Positions 11,480 to 23,701 are shown, counted from the first letter of the stretch. The stretch is DNA of 64,000 nucleotides from Xenopus tropicalis (GCF_000004195.4 NC_030677.2:45943142-46007141), one strand, 5' to 3'. Made by a program: numbers and translations. Notes: generated by a model not told the origin, from the sequence alone.

Positions 11480-11720
11480 ACGTCCATTAAACTGATCTGG
11501 AATCAAGTTCTAAATTGAAATCACAAATCTATTTCTTGGAAATGATTAATTGGAATTAAAAATAAGCTTGCAGCGAGTCAAACTCCACTGTCATCTGCTA
11601 CATCTGACAGAGCCGTGAAAAAATGAGGATGGGAGTATCAGCTATGGTTTTGCTCTGAAATCCCTTTCCATCAGGGTCCTCCAAATAAATACATTTATCT
11701 TGTTTTCCAATGATTTATAT
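11480..11720. promoter_or_regulatory. Candidate conserved non-coding element
   Basis: Unique stretch with homeobox-like words (GATTAATTGGAATTAAAA) followed by a moderate-GC, CpG-retaining part around 11575-11615. No coding frame or repeat match. Texture resembles vertebrate conserved non-coding sequence. Confidence 0.32.
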
Positions 11721-12037
11721 AACAGATGAAACTGAGCAAGTTCTGTGCTTATAAGGAATATCAGAGCAGGGGACTATAGTAATTAAGTGATAGTAGGGGT
11801 ACGTGGGTGACCCTGTCCTAAGCCACCTGGCCTATTATTGCCTGTGGACTAATTAAATAGAAACTGTGGTACACTCTTTCCCACAAAGAGCAGCAGGGAG
11901 AGGTAAGAATGTCATAAGTATTCAATGTTAGTGGGAAATAGTACAGCAGCACTGTGCAAGAACACAAACAGATAACGCATTTTGTCCTTCAGGGGCTTTA
12001 CTTCGCCTTTACTACTCATTTGCAAATACTCATGCTT

Positions 12038-12187
12038 AGGCTTAGGCAATTTGTGGATTCTGGCAAATGCCATAGAAGCCGCTGTAAGATGCCACAGACA
12101 GCCACTATTTAGAGTGCAGGTGGGGGTTGTTTGGGCCTTTGTGCACTAGAAATGCCAGGGCCTATTTTGAATCCCAGTCCAGGCCTG
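12038..12187 (+). mobile_element. hAT-like MITE (CAGGCCCGGACTGGC family), copy 2
   Basis: Same interior as copy 1 (CAATTTGTGGATTCTGGCAAA, then GTAAGATGCCACAGAC, then TTTGAATCCCAGTCC). The right end CCAGGCCTG is intact, while the left end has mutated to CTTAGGCTTAGG. It lies about 900 bp from copy 1 in the same orientation. Confidence 0.7.
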
Positions 12188-12224
12188 ACATGTGATCTAG
12201 CTCTTTTGAATATTAGTAATGTAC

Positions 12225-12330
12225 TTGGTTGATTGTTTTAAAACAGCTTACCAATAAATGGTACCCGCTGATTGGTTGCTATAGGTTACTAGGCCAGCAG
12301 GAAAATTTGCACCTTTAACTACATTCCCCC
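12225..12330. repeat. MITE remnant with GATTGGTTGCTATAGGTTACT
   Basis: Carries the diagnostic GATTGGTTGCTATAGGTTAC and then GCAAATTTGC-like wording (AAAATTTGCACC), shared with the element at 35485-35813. Only part of the element survives. Confidence 0.45.
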
Positions 12331-14513
12331 AAAGGGGAAAAGCCCGACACAGTTAATGCTTCCAAAGATATTCAGAAATGGAATTTATTTGCACAGGGAA
12401 CTAAACAGAATATTTTGAGCAGCTACATTTATATTACTGCTTCTAATATAGACTTTGTGATTGTGTCTACACCATTATTTACATTGGTGTGAAATGATCC
12501 ACGAGAAAATAGAACATCTGGATACAGCTGGAATTGGCCTTACACGGCTGAAATAGGGTGGGGCCCATGGCAACAGAAGAATACAATGTATTTATACATA
12601 GAAATCTAAGTTATAACATTTAGAGATATAGCCAAGTATCTGAACAGAAGTTGGACTATGTGGCATTATTTGTGCAAAGAGCAATCGCCCTAGCCTAGGT
12701 AACAGCAAAGGAAGTCTGATATATAAAATTATCTATGGTGCTCAGATTTCCTCAGTATACAGAGAATTGCAGTTAAAGCTCTGCAAACGTTACAAGAGGC
12801 TTTATTTTTTATTGATGAGGATTTTATATGCCCATGCTCCTGTTCCTTTAATGCCAGTATAACATGCACGGTTAGTTCTCAGGCTGTCTAGGGACCGAGC
12901 TATGTGAGGCATACTGTATTTTTATAAGCACAGTCCTGAAGAACACTTCATTGCAAATGATACTATTAAAGATTTATGGAAGGATATGTATGCTTAGGAT
13001 GGCCTTTTGTATGTATCCGCTTGCGGTTCTCCAACTGCTGCTGAACTACGTTCCCCAGCATCCCTCAGCTGGCTTTCAATGTAAGTAATATTAAAAATAA
13101 ATAAATATTAGACTGGTTTCAACACTCACTGGGGAATGTTCCTGGGAAAACAGTGAATTTCTATATCACTCAGTATGTTTAATAGCAAATAGTGAATATT
13201 GATGGACTCAAGGAGATACCCGTTAGCGGGAGCTGCAAGGTGCTTTACTCATTGGCAGTGATGTGGAGCTAGAGCTGCCATGCCTATTGCTGCATAGGGA
13301 CTGAGTGCAACTGTAGGTTAAGTGCAGTCTATTGGACTGTGCCTAGATGGGGGGTTCATGTGTGATATCCCAAGGGATCATCCCATACATGGCTGCATCC
13401 TACAAATCTATATGGATATTTGCCAGGACCTGATCTCTGCTGACAGGAATGGCCAATTGGTAGATAGCATAGGGACCAACTGCTAGGGCTTGGGGGCTGA
13501 CATCTTTTAACATCAAACAGCACAGACCTTAGGAAAAAAAACATGAATCAGTTACTGGGTACATTTTAATCCCTGTCTTGTCACTGAGCAGATGTTCCAC
13601 CTTGTGTAGGAGTATAAGTGATTCCCTATGTAATGAACTATGTGCAACCTGTGACTATGGAGATTTCTGCATTCAATTATATTTCTTGGACTGAGTTGCA
13701 CAAGGCTGCTGCATTACAAATAAAATAAGAGCACATATTAAGAGCCTGTGATAAGTGCATGAGTGTGACGGTGAGCTGCGGTCTTGTTACCCACATTTTG
13801 TAATCATGGGCTATAAAGCTGGTTCATATGAGGTTACCAATGCAGGGCTCACTGCCGAGCTTCACAAGAAGCTGTCTGCGGTAATGAAGCACTTCACTTA
13901 CTGTTGGGATTATGACAGGACCGAGCAACATGCAATAAATGGGAAACAACTCCACTGAACATAATAATTTAGACTAGAACTTAATGGGGAAATGAGGGCT
14001 GAACAAATGGCCTTGACCCATCAATGTTAATATTCCTTAAATTTAAAGGCTAGCTTAAGTCTGCAAATTAGCAAACAGATTTACTTTTTAAAGCAACTGC
14101 ATTCAGCTAATGTTCTGACCCTTTAATCCACCCCCTGCACACATCTACCCTATGTTGAGTGGTTGCCCTCTCTCCTACATTGGTATCATTCACACACTAA
14201 GTTAAGTACTTGTGGATGAGCACAGGGATCAAATGTGCCAGTGTGCCTTCTCCTTCTCAGTGCACCGGGTATGGTAAGGCAAGACATGGCTTCCTTAAGG
14301 AACCCAGCTGCACTATTCGTAATCAGCCCATGTAAAGAGCAAGGGCCCATGAGAGAGAATTTGATGCGATTTGGTAGGGGGTTTGCTTTTATTCCTCTTT
14401 TAGGACAAAATGTGTGGAGGCTATGGTTGCCCTTCAGCAGCTTTGTAGAAAAGACAGCTCCACTGAACATTTGGCTTTTTACTTCTGCTGGAAGATTTTT
14501 CATACATCTAGAT
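12331..14513. other. Mostly unique non-coding sequence
   Basis: No gene or complete mobile element recognised. Short fragments reading GAACTACGTTCCCCAGCAT (near 13045) are old repeat debris. The 105-codon frames on both strands around 14186-14552 look like chance. Confidence 0.5.
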
Positions 14514-14541
14514 CTGTCTGTCTATCTATCTATCTATCTAC
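14514..14541 (+). repeat. (TCTA)n microsatellite
   Basis: About seven tetranucleotide units, TCTG passing into TCTA. Confidence 0.9.
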
Positions 14542-15579
14542 ATTCACTTTGAGCAGGAAATGAACAGAAAGTCTACCTGTTTTAGACAACACATTAAGCC
14601 CCGTGATTATGTTTAGGCCCCAGAGACCCAAGTTTGAAACTGGAACACCGAGCGTCAGGGGACACAGCAGTTTTGTCACGGCACCAGAAGCAGGCACTTG
14701 TCACTGACTTACAGGCATTTACATCACCGTGGCTTGCATGTTCTGATTCTACAAATTGCATCATGAGATGGCACGGCTTACCATGATGATTTGTATTCAT
14801 GCGCTGCACCACCAACATGCAATTTACCCTGAAGCAACTTGCTCTGCCCCACACCTTGCATCATTGTCCCCTAGGCACCCTGCATGCAATATAGCAAAAA
14901 CTGGATATTGGGATATTTCCACAGGACACATTCATTTTGTTCATTTCCACTTTTATAACTCTAAATCTGGAAGGTGCTACCTGCAACCTAATGCTGCTAC
15001 GCTGCTACGCTGCAACTACGCTACAACGCACCCTGTAACAGCTTTGGTTAGAAACTGTCGTAGAAGATGACCCATTGATATTTGTGTAAGAACTTACATT
15101 CTGGATACTATGAACTACAATTCCCATGATCCATATCCAGCTATTTTGGCCTTCAGGGATTCTGACATCCCTCAGCATATTACCACAAGGGCTAATCACA
15201 GGATGACTAGGAGGAGGTGATCAGTGTAGAAGTATACACAAATAAGCCCATGGAACTGCATGGTATTCACTTTGATCATTAGAGAGACAGTCCCTTTAAA
15301 GCCTTGCTTGTTTTTACCTTGCTGTAAATGTAATTTATGTATCGCTTAAACAAAATAATAGGTTGTTTTGAATATATTTGATATGAAATATGTCAGGTTT
15401 TACATTTCAAAGTCCCTATCCAAGCTTGAAAAATTAACAACTTGCTGTGAAAATGTCTTGCTTATTCCCTTCTGCAGATGTGATATTCAGGCATCGGCAC
15501 AAGAAGCGTAACCCTGCCGGGCCTCAGGGGGTTAAGCCATTTCCCAAGCTCAAAGAGCAAAAATTCTCTCTCAGAGCTA
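14542..15579. other. Unique non-coding sequence with repeat debris
   Basis: Contains a small run of GCTGCTAC-like units (14993-15025), a GAACTACAATTCCCATGAT fragment near 15111, and an inverted T2-type end (CCCTTTAA, 15292-15299). No gene. Confidence 0.45.
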
Positions 15580-15960
15580 AAATTGAAGTCCGCAGGTCTC
15601 TTCTCCTAATTGCTTAATAACAATTTAAAAAGTAGCCGTAACAGCAGCCTTATTGCAAAGAGACCAAACATTATCATTAAACGAGCCTTAAAAGCAGCGA
15701 TGGAATGGTCAGGCAGCTGCATTTTTAATGAGAAGAAGACAAATTTGCCCCTATCCATCAAACGCACAAAATAAACGCAGGACCAGAAATCCGGCGCATC
15801 GGGAGGGTGGCTTGTCTTATTGTATCGCAGACTTACAGTTTGGCAATGAAATGTGGCAGCTGGGAAATCTGACAAGGAAAGAGATGAATTTGCGGTTAAG
15901 CAAAACATATAAACAGAGACACATTCAAGGGGAAGTTCAACTTACAATAAGTATGATTTG
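15580..15960. promoter_or_regulatory. Strong candidate conserved non-coding element
   Basis: Unique stretch with CTAATTGCTTAATAACAATT (starting 15605), TTATCATTAAACG, an E-box CAGCTG at 15714-15719 followed by TTTTTAATGAG, and well-kept CpGs. Both strands have about 80-100-codon frames here, a common by-product of conserved low-stop sequence, but neither resembles a protein. I read it as an enhancer-like element bound by homeodomain and bHLH factors; this is inference. Confidence 0.4.
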
Positions 15961-16639
15961 CACAGTAATATTCTAAGGCACTTTACTGTTGGGCTTTTAT
16001 TATAGTTTTGGAATAATCTAACCTGATCTTTCTATTTGTAATATTATTCTTTCTTATCTCTATTCATTTTCCATAATGAGTTTCAGACTGCTGGCTGGTT
16101 GCTAGGGTAATTAAGCCCTAGCAACAAAATAGCGGTTATAATTGGAAAGCTTGAAAGCTGCACAGTGAAAAATGTACATATTCTAAACCACAATCTAAAA
16201 ATAAAGACCACTTGCAATCTGCCTATAACACAGCAAACACTTATTTTAAGGTGAGCTACTCCATTAAACATTGCTTAATTATGGCTGCCGGCCCTTTATG
16301 CAGTGAGAATCAGAGCAATAAAAACATACCATATTTAGAAATTGGGTTTCGGCTGAGGTGTTTCCTTTATCATACAAAAGCACTGTCTTCAAAGTTGCCA
16401 TTATTGTGATCATAGGTAAAAGAGAAAATGTTTATATAAGATTGTTATGAAATAAAGATAATGCTAATAAAGCAATGCCACAGCTGGCACAAGTAGATCA
16501 CATGACTTGTAGAGGCATCAGAGTGTGGCATACTGCAGTGCCAATAGCTACAGTACGATAACCGAAAGGCTTGATCTATAACCTTTGTCACTGCAGCTGT
16601 GGAAGAACTACAACTCCCAGAATGCAGCAGCTGCATTGC

Positions 16640-17230
16640 TGAAGATTGCCTGTGATTTCAACGCATAATCTGTCCCTAATAGTTTTGTTGATGTATCCGA
16701 CAACCATGGGATTAATCAGCTAATTGGAAATGTTCGCGCTACTGTATGATGTAACTGCTATGCCATAATGCTCCAGTTCTGCTCAGTAGGATAATATGCT
16801 TAAACTGCTCACTTACATCTACCATCGACCTTATCACAAATCTAAATAGCCTTATTTAAGTACACTGGCCTTTAAGCATCTCCCTAAACAAAGATTCACT
16901 TAATTAAGAAGATGTATTGCCCCCCTGCTATCGCGGGAATCGAAACTTTTAAGAGCTTAACCAGCTGTCTCCTCCGCTAGGGCACGTTTTTTTGTTGTTT
17001 TTTTCCAAGTGATGATTAAAATTAAACAAGTGTTTAATAATTAGGGAAGGTTAACAATGTTAGCTTTGTTAAACACAACATCCTGCTTTATTTAAAGTTA
17101 GCAACCTAGAAAGGGTTTCAGGCTACAATTTCAAGCTCCCTTAATAACTACTTAAAACCGTTTATGGATTTAACCCATTTAGCTCCCCAAGAGAAGGAGG
17201 CAAATGGAATCGTTCTGCAACACAATGCAG
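16640..17230. promoter_or_regulatory. Strong candidate conserved non-coding element
   Basis: Long unique block dense in developmental-factor words: GATTAATCAGCTAATTGG (near 16710), the palindrome TTAATTAA (16900-16907), TAAACAAAG (16885-16893), GATTAAAATTAAACAAG (17014-17030), then TAATAATTAGG and GTTAACAATG. CpGs persist in the centre (CTATCGCGGGAATCG near 16929). No coding frame or repeat signature. Confidence 0.42.
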
Positions 17231-18359
17231 CCATTACCTACCTAATAGTATTGGAAATAGATTGAATGTGCCCAGGGCTATGGAAAGAAGATCCATACGC
17301 TTCATGGTGCTTTCCTTTAGAAGAGCATAATTATTCTATAAATTGTTCTCTCTATTTATCTGTACAACAGGTAGGTTAAACGGGGATATATTACAGTTCA
17401 AGGTGTGGTAATGGTGCCATGGTATGCACCAAATTTCATGGTAAAAGAACTCCTATAGTAGTAAGTTGTGTTGCGGATATATTAGCACACAAAGGCATGG
17501 CTTGTTATACTGGACTTTTTGATTTATTTGGATATGCCATATAGATGGTCACCTTAGCGGTATTATTTAGTTTTTCATTAATAGCACCCCTAGTGGTTAT
17601 AAAAGTTTAGTCCTTACTGTTTTCTTTGAACTATACCAGAGGCAAGGCAAACAGCTTAGCCCAGTCAATACAACCCCAGTTTCTATAAAGCCCTGTTTCC
17701 TAAGCTTAGGTACCTAGATGCTGCAGAACTACCTCTTCCAGCATGCATTGACCTTTGGTTCTATGTTAACGTATTGTTGGGGGACTGCCAGAAAACCTTA
17801 CATCATTGGCCCACTCTCCACATATTTTTCATCTTCTCCTCATATTCCTTATTCTACTAGTCTCTTCTCTCTATATCTTTTTCTGCAGAATATATGACAA
17901 AGATATAGGCATACAAGGCAAAATAGTTGAGTGAGAAGTGGGGCCCTCTGACGGTAAGATGGTAAATATAAATGTTCTATGGCAAACTGATCTATGGCTA
18001 AAGATCAGTGTAATGAAAATTCATATAGGCCATAATATTCTAAGAAAGTCCAAAATCCAGACCTTAGGCTACCTTTGAACTACAGCTCCCAGAACTCCCA
18101 GAACCTTTCTAGGAACAGCCCTGTCTACACAATGTTCTCTCTTTTATGTACCTGTCTATCTTAGGAAAGCAAATGCATGTGTTTGGTGACAAAAGGGGAA
18201 CATTAATGTGGCATCTGTTATTCCTATATCTCTACAGGACTAAGAAGGTCAGGCCTTCACTCATCCTGGAAAACGTGACCTCTCACAGACTGAAAGACAA
18301 TACCCCACAGCAGGATGCTATGAGATCTGGAAATGGAAGTGAAAAGATATTTTTAAAAA
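17231..18359. other. Unique non-coding sequence
   Basis: No gene recognised. GAACTACAGCTCCCAGAACT at about 18077 is a fragment of a dispersed repeat. Confidence 0.5.
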
Positions 18360-18373
18360 AATATATATATATA

Positions 18374-18455
<82 letters not shown>
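18360..18455. repeat. (AT)n microsatellite, about 96 bp
   Basis: Nearly pure alternating AT with a single GTGT interruption near 18379-18382. The tyrosine/isoleucine-rich open frames crossing it on both strands are artefacts of the repeat. Self-complementary, so able to form cruciforms. Confidence 0.95.
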
Positions 18456-18460
<5 letters not shown>

Positions 18461-18879
18461 TAAACTAAAAGAGAGATGATATTGTGCCAATAGTCTGGAA
18501 TGTAACTGCTATTAGGCAATAATGAGCTCTTTGTAGCAGGCTGATGTGCTTCCTATCAGATTGGCAGCGCAGTATCTGTCTTGTGTCACAAACATGCCTG
18601 GATTCCATCTGCGAGACGTAGAAACATTCTCTTGTTCTCCCCAGACAGGGCCCCACCCAAGCACCACATCTCAGGCTCATCTCTCAAATCTACCTGTTTC
18701 AGGGATGCTAGCGTGGGTGCCCAATACCATCTGTCTGTACATAATTATAGATATATAGAATTACACATTCTTAGTTTGTCCACACATATTCTGGCCTTAC
18801 TGGCAAAGAAATACCTGTTTATATGTTACTATTATGCTTTATTTCTCAATCACTGACATATTTACCCAGTCACATAAGT

Positions 18880-19060
18880 GCCCTGCAATCTCAGGTGGTC
18901 CAGTGGGGTCAGTTTCCCTAGCAGCCAATGAACTTGTCTGTATTACTTGGGAAAGTGGGAGGAATGCAGAGTTCCCAGAGAAAACACACACAGATAGGGG
19001 AAACTCCTTGCAGGGAGTACCCAGTCCACAATCATACTTATAAGGGACCTCACTAATAAA
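18880..19060. repeat. Possible fragment of an old dispersed vertebrate repeat
   Basis: The run GTGGGAGGAATGCAGAGTTC, then CCAGAGAAAACACACACAGA, then AAACTCCTTGCAGGGAGTACCC follows the order of a repeat common in fish and amphibian genomes (GTGGGAGGAAACCGGAG with downstream AAACTCC). Too diverged for a family name. Confidence 0.4.
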
Positions 19061-19304
19061 GGTACAACTTGTGGTGTAAAACAATAGTTATGCACTATTG
19101 CTAAAATTGTTAGGCATTCCTTCCTGCAACTGCCTCACACCCTTCTAACAGCCAGACATATACTATTTATCTCAATATGGCACTGTGCTTCTTCACACCA
19201 GTCCTGACCAGTCTCAGGACCATATTTTCATCTGATCTGTTTTTTTCTTAGCCTTGTGCACTGTTGAACTTGGTCTTGCTCTTAGACATTAAGGGTTTGT
19301 AGTC

Positions 19305-19535
19305 TTAAGCTGGCTACACACATTAAGATCCACCTAAGGTGGGGGATATTCGGCTGATCACATCATTTGGCCCTAGTGGAAAATTAAAACTGCCCGATTG
19401 ACATCTGCCCGATTTTCGTGCAGATATTGATCGAGTAGGCCTGCCGAGAGTCCCATACATGGGTAGATAAGCTGCCGAACTGGTCTAAGGGGGCCAAATT
19501 GGTATCTTAAATCTGCCCTTGTATGGCAAGCTTTA
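19305..19535. mobile_element. MITE, GGC(C/T)ATACACA family
   Basis: Begins TTAAGCTGGCTACACACATT and ends CTTGTATGGCAAGCTTTAG, imperfect inverted ends (TTAAGCTGGC against TAAAGCTTGCC). The interior has CGATTGACATCTGCCCGAT and GGTAGATAAGCTGCCGA wording typical of a Xenopus MITE family with TTA/TAA duplications. Non-coding. Related pieces lie at 3640-3800 and 34208-34430. Confidence 0.65.
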
Positions 19536-19776
19536 GTTTAAACATCAACGCTCACAAGTCCTAACCAGTCTCCCTCTCAATTTAGATTGAACCCTCGTTA
19601 GTCACAACCTTGACCTTGACTGGGACTAGTAGTTTGCGACCCTCAACACTGCTACAGGCATAGAATATGGATATTATATTGCACTGATGGGAACCTTAGG
19701 TAGTATGGATTTGCAAGTGGTGTTTGATAAAAGTTTAAAACCTGAAAAGTCAAACATTGCCACTCCCTCATCTGTC

Positions 19777-20136
19777 TTAAAATGAAAGGGAAGCTACACC
19801 CACATAATGTAATATTAGTATCATAGAAGAAAATTCTAAGCAGCCTTTCAATAGATTTGAAATCAAATTGGTATTAATGTTATTTGCAAATGTGTTTCCT
19901 ACTGAAAGCTATTTGGCCATTTCTGTTCTATGTATGACGTATCCTGAACTGGAGCCTGAAAACTGGCTTTTAGTGCATCATTTCAAGAGTCAGAAATAGC
20001 ACAGAATAATTTTTTCAGCTCAAATACATTTATAAATAACTGTAAAAAAAAAAAAAATACCGTTTTTTCATCTGAAGTTTCTTTCATTACGCAAAAAAAA
20101 TTTTTTTTATTATTATTTGGGTGTAGTTCCCCTTTA
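19777..20136. mobile_element. T2-like MITE
   Basis: The left end AAAGGGAAGCTACACCC and the right end GGGTGTAGTTCCCCTTT match as inverted copies at 15 of 17 positions, with TTAA just outside on the left (19777) and TTAA closing the right end. An A-run and a T-run near 20044-20110 lie inside it. About 360 bp, non-coding. Confidence 0.65.
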
Positions 20137-21227
20137 ATATGTTATAAGGAACAGTAAATATGACCAATTCTTTGTTCTATGACCTTCCCCTGACCTTCCC
20201 TGATACATATGAAAGGTTTATCAGACCGTGGGAATACTACAGAATTGGTCAGGGTAAGAATGTCACACATGTTGCAACATGCTCTGCTTGGATATTTTGT
20301 TATTTTGTTTGGAAAAAGCAGTCATGTCTTGTGCATTCTAGTTACAAACATACAAATTGCGCTTATTGCAGAGGATGCTGTAATAATTACAGAGTATTTA
20401 AACTGCCATAGGCACTGCATTAAAGACTGGCGTAGGAATGAGAGTTCCCTCCAGCAAGCGGAAAAATAAAGCACAGGCGATTTCCCCTAGTATTTATACT
20501 GATACCAACATTTGCACTTATGAAACTACAATGCGGATGCCAACCTGAACCTCTAAGGTCCTAAACAAAACGGGCATTAGGAGTCCTACTAAGTGCAGAA
20601 TTTGGCCACTTTTTGAAGAATTGGAAGTTCTTAGCGACCCCTTAAGTCATGTGACTTGAAAGCACACTTTTTTTTTCTGGGTATTTGCAATTGTTTGGAT
20701 TTTGCTCATATCTGTATAGAAAAATTAGGGTGCAGATTTTGGATTTGGATTTTGCAAATCAAAAACTGGATTTAGTGCATCTCTAATAGAAAAAGCCTTT
20801 TCAGACCTGATGGAATGAAAAAGGCTACATGTATTCCCTGTAGCACCTCATGGTCATCCTATCCAAAAACACTTCACAATGTCACAATGTCAACTGTGAT
20901 TCACTGTAACAGCCGAAACCTAGCTGTGATCATCAATATTTCATATGATATGAGGTATAATGCTTTGTCCTTAGATATCCCAGGCTGAGAAGTAACAAAA
21001 AAACTAGGATTTGGCTGAGTCTGACTCATGCAGAAACTGCACAAATCTGGCCCATTTCCATAAGGTTTCCTAAAACATGGACTCAGGGCACCCCTATAAA
21101 ATCATGTCCTACCTGAACCATTTGTTTTATCTTGCCCTACAAACTGCCAATGAAAATATGAACAGATAGTCCATCATTCCAAGTACTAGCTAAATAACTA
21201 ACTGTTTTGTAAGCCTTCCCTTCCCAC

Positions 21228-21232
<5 letters not shown>
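20137..21232. other. Non-coding sequence, partly repeat-derived
   Basis: No gene. The stretch 20570-20790 is probably repeat debris; the remainder looks unique. Confidence 0.45.
20570..20790 (-). repeat. Possible decayed MITE (GGATTCGGTGCATCCCTA-like)
   Basis: Ends TGGATTTAGTGCATCTCTAA and contains repeated TTTGGATTTTGC words, resembling a decayed copy of a Xenopus element whose end reads GGATTCGGTGCATCCCTA. No left end is visible. Confidence 0.35.
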
Positions 21233-21307
<75 letters not shown>

Positions 21308-21316
21308 GCACACACT
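21233..21316. repeat. Compound (TA)n(CA)n(TA)n microsatellite
   Basis: TA units 21233-21274, CA units 21275-21295, TA units again to 21307, then a short CACAC. Open frames crossing it are repeat artefacts. Confidence 0.95.
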
Positions 21317-21559
21317 GAGAAAATCAACAGTGTCAAAGGGAAAACAAAAGTTATTTCTTTGTTCCTCGGAGGAGACGCTCCAAGCCACAACCTCCTTCCC
21401 CTTTCTATTTTTTGGCAGCTTGAGGACACAGAGGAATGCGCTTCTGCTGCACTTCCAGAGGTCTGAGGTTCTGGTTTTTGGCTGATTAAAAACAAAAAGA
21501 AAGATCAAATGTTCAAGTTCAGCCAGGATTTTGTATTTTCTGTTCTTAAATAAACTGAA

Positions 21560-22010
21560 ATGGTAACAAATACGGGATTTAAGAGCAGAAATGTTGTTTT
21601 TTGCTCTTGCGTCGTGAAATATAACTACTTTGCCTCTTTCAGGAATGGGTTCTTGAACGAAATGCGCCCAAAAACCTTATTTTACACACCAAAAGAATAA
21701 AAAATGCCCAGTAAAATGCGCCTAAAATGTCATATATATAATTGAGCCGTGGCTGGAATTAATCCAGAGGCAACACATTTTAATTGGTGAATCACCATGT
21801 GGCTTTTTTCCTGATAAATGATGGTCATGAGGCATATTAGACATGAAATTGCTGTCTGAAAGTGGAACCCTTTCAAAACACACAGAACCAGGGAAAGGAT
21901 CACACAACGGAATGATTACGGATGTCTTGCTAATTGCCTTTAGTCACATATGACATTTTCTGCGGCTAAAGCGTATAAGCCCGTTAAGACAGGCAGCGGT
22001 GACAATTGGA
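21560..22010. promoter_or_regulatory. Candidate conserved non-coding element
   Basis: Unique sequence with spread-out CpGs (near 21611, 21614, 21658, 21664, 21719 and 21962) and homeobox-like words (GGAATTAATCC, TTTTAATTGG, TTGCTAATTGCC). No coding frame recognised. It ends at the poly-G run. Confidence 0.35.
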
Positions 22011-22020
22011 AGATATATGC

Positions 22021-22041
22021 GGGGGGGGGGGGGTGGGGGGG
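22021..22041 (+). repeat. Poly-G run with one T
   Basis: Thirteen G, one T, then seven G. Potential G-quadruplex former on the plus strand, and a place where sequencing length errors are likely. Confidence 0.9.
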
Positions 22042-23271
22042 AAATCACAATCAAACAAAGACCACAGTATACAGGGATTCCTTTATTTGTATTTTCCTAT
22101 TCAGTGGAAAAAGAAACAAACTGCATGGCACACATAACAAAAGGTGCATTGGAAATAAAGTCACGTGTAGAGCAGTGTACAGATTTAGTGCAGGACCTGA
22201 AGAATTGATTGTATCTGCTGCATTCAATACATGTCACGTTTAAATAGGGGGACGGAAAAAAAGCTGTAGCAAAGAGGCCTCCTGCATTCAAAATACACTG
22301 TGAAGGAAGCATTTTATGTCTTCATTACCGCTATACTGGAAGGGGCTTTTATTTCGGATACAGGTATGGCTGCCTGATAGTCCCTGCCATACAATCCCTG
22401 CTAAAGGCTGAAACAGACTTCCCCATATAGATCCACCAGAGGGGGCTAGAAAAGTTACATAGAAAAGGGTTAAAGTGGATGGGGATTTTGAAGCTGAATT
22501 GAATGAATCTTAGCAGCTCTATCCTTTAATTGGCAATCACAATAAAAAATAGGATTTTGTACCTCTCAACAGCCATTGTGCTGGGACTTGTGAATGCTTT
22601 AGAAATGCACTTAAGCTATGGCTCAGCGTAAGTGCAGTGGCTGGGTCACTTTAAGTTACTGGCCCTGGTGACAGGTGCTTAGCAACACTTATATAATGTG
22701 CCTATTACAGAAACAAATACCGCCAATGCAGGGTTTTAATCCATCTCCCTGCATTAATTAGAACAATGCTACTCGTATTAAAGAAGCCATCACTTTCCCC
22801 CTGCTCTGCAGCCGGTGAAATAAAAGTGACTCAGTGGGAAAAGTTGACTGCCACCAGACAGTTTAATCTTTAGGCAGGAAAAAGCAGAGAAGTAATAATA
22901 AAATTCTAATTCAATACTGCTGACGACAGAGTGCTAAAAACCTTCATGGGGTTAACCCTCCACCATAAGCAATGGGTGTTCCACATACTTGGCACTCAGC
23001 AAAGAAATAGTCGGTTCTTTTGGCCAACTTTGTGCCCTCTCCTTACAGGCACAGGGGAAGTCTTCCATCTCTTATCCCTGCCCTCATTTTAAAAACTGTA
23101 CATTCTAACCAGATATGCTTTGTTATATAGACCATGCACCAATGTGCTAAGAGAGACAGACAGAGAAAAAGCATAAAGATAAATAAAACTAATTTTAAAA
23201 ACAGCCACTAATTTAAGTCTCACCAGGAATCACATTTAAGCCCCAGGTAATATTTCCAGGCCCCTAAGAGT
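22042..23271. other. Unique non-coding sequence
   Basis: No gene. 22100-22330 has an ordered, CpG-retaining texture and could continue the conserved block upstream of the poly-G run; the rest is featureless to me. Confidence 0.45.
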
Positions 23272-23529
23272 CAATAAATGGTCTACAAAGCCAGCACAAT
23301 CTATCATCTCTCTGTCCATCTGCCCATCAAATGTTCTATCTTTTTATCTATTGTATCTATTATCTATCTGTATTGTTATAACTATATATTGTTATCTGTC
23401 GGTCTGTGTTTTAATCATTCTATCAACATATCCTTCCTTCTATTGCTTCATATAGCTTTCCATCTATACATTAATTTTTCTTTATATTTATCATTCATCT
23501 AATATATCAACCATTTAGCTATCTACTTG
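23272..23529 (+). repeat. Decayed (TCTA/TCTG)n satellite
   Basis: Long pyrimidine-biased run with scattered TCTATC, TATCTG and CATCTA units, as expected of an old tetranucleotide array broken by substitutions. Confidence 0.7.
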
Positions 23530-23584
23530 TCTGTCCATATATATGTGTGTGCTCTGTATAAGCTCACACATATATATGGACAGA
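23530..23584. repeat. Perfect palindrome with 20-bp arms
   Basis: TCTGTCCATATATATGTGTG (23530-23549) is exactly reverse-complementary to 23565-23584. The first three base pairs inside the next mismatch also pair (GCT/AGC). The loop is a few bases. Confidence 0.9.
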
Positions 23585-23598
23585 TAATTCCATATAAG

Positions 23599-23701
23599 TC
23601 TCTCTCTCTTTCTCTCTCTATATATATATATAAATATGAATCCACGGGTTCAGTAATGTATATGTATGTATATAAATGTGTATGTATATATGCATACACA
23701 C
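23599..23701 (+). repeat. (TC)n(TA)n and degenerate TATG-rich simple sequence
   Basis: CT dinucleotides 23599-23620, TA dinucleotides 23620-23632, then TATGTATATAAATGTGTATG-type simple sequence and CATACACACATACAC. Confidence 0.85.

Noticed and set aside
15105..18110. Repeated GAACTACA(A/G)(C/T)TCCCA words (15111, 16606, 18077, also 13045 and 26250)
   Set aside because: They look like scattered debris of one dispersed Xenopus repeat, too short to place ends, so not listed as elements.
18146..18519. Tyrosine/isoleucine-rich open frames on both strands
   Set aside because: Direct translation of the (AT)n microsatellite.
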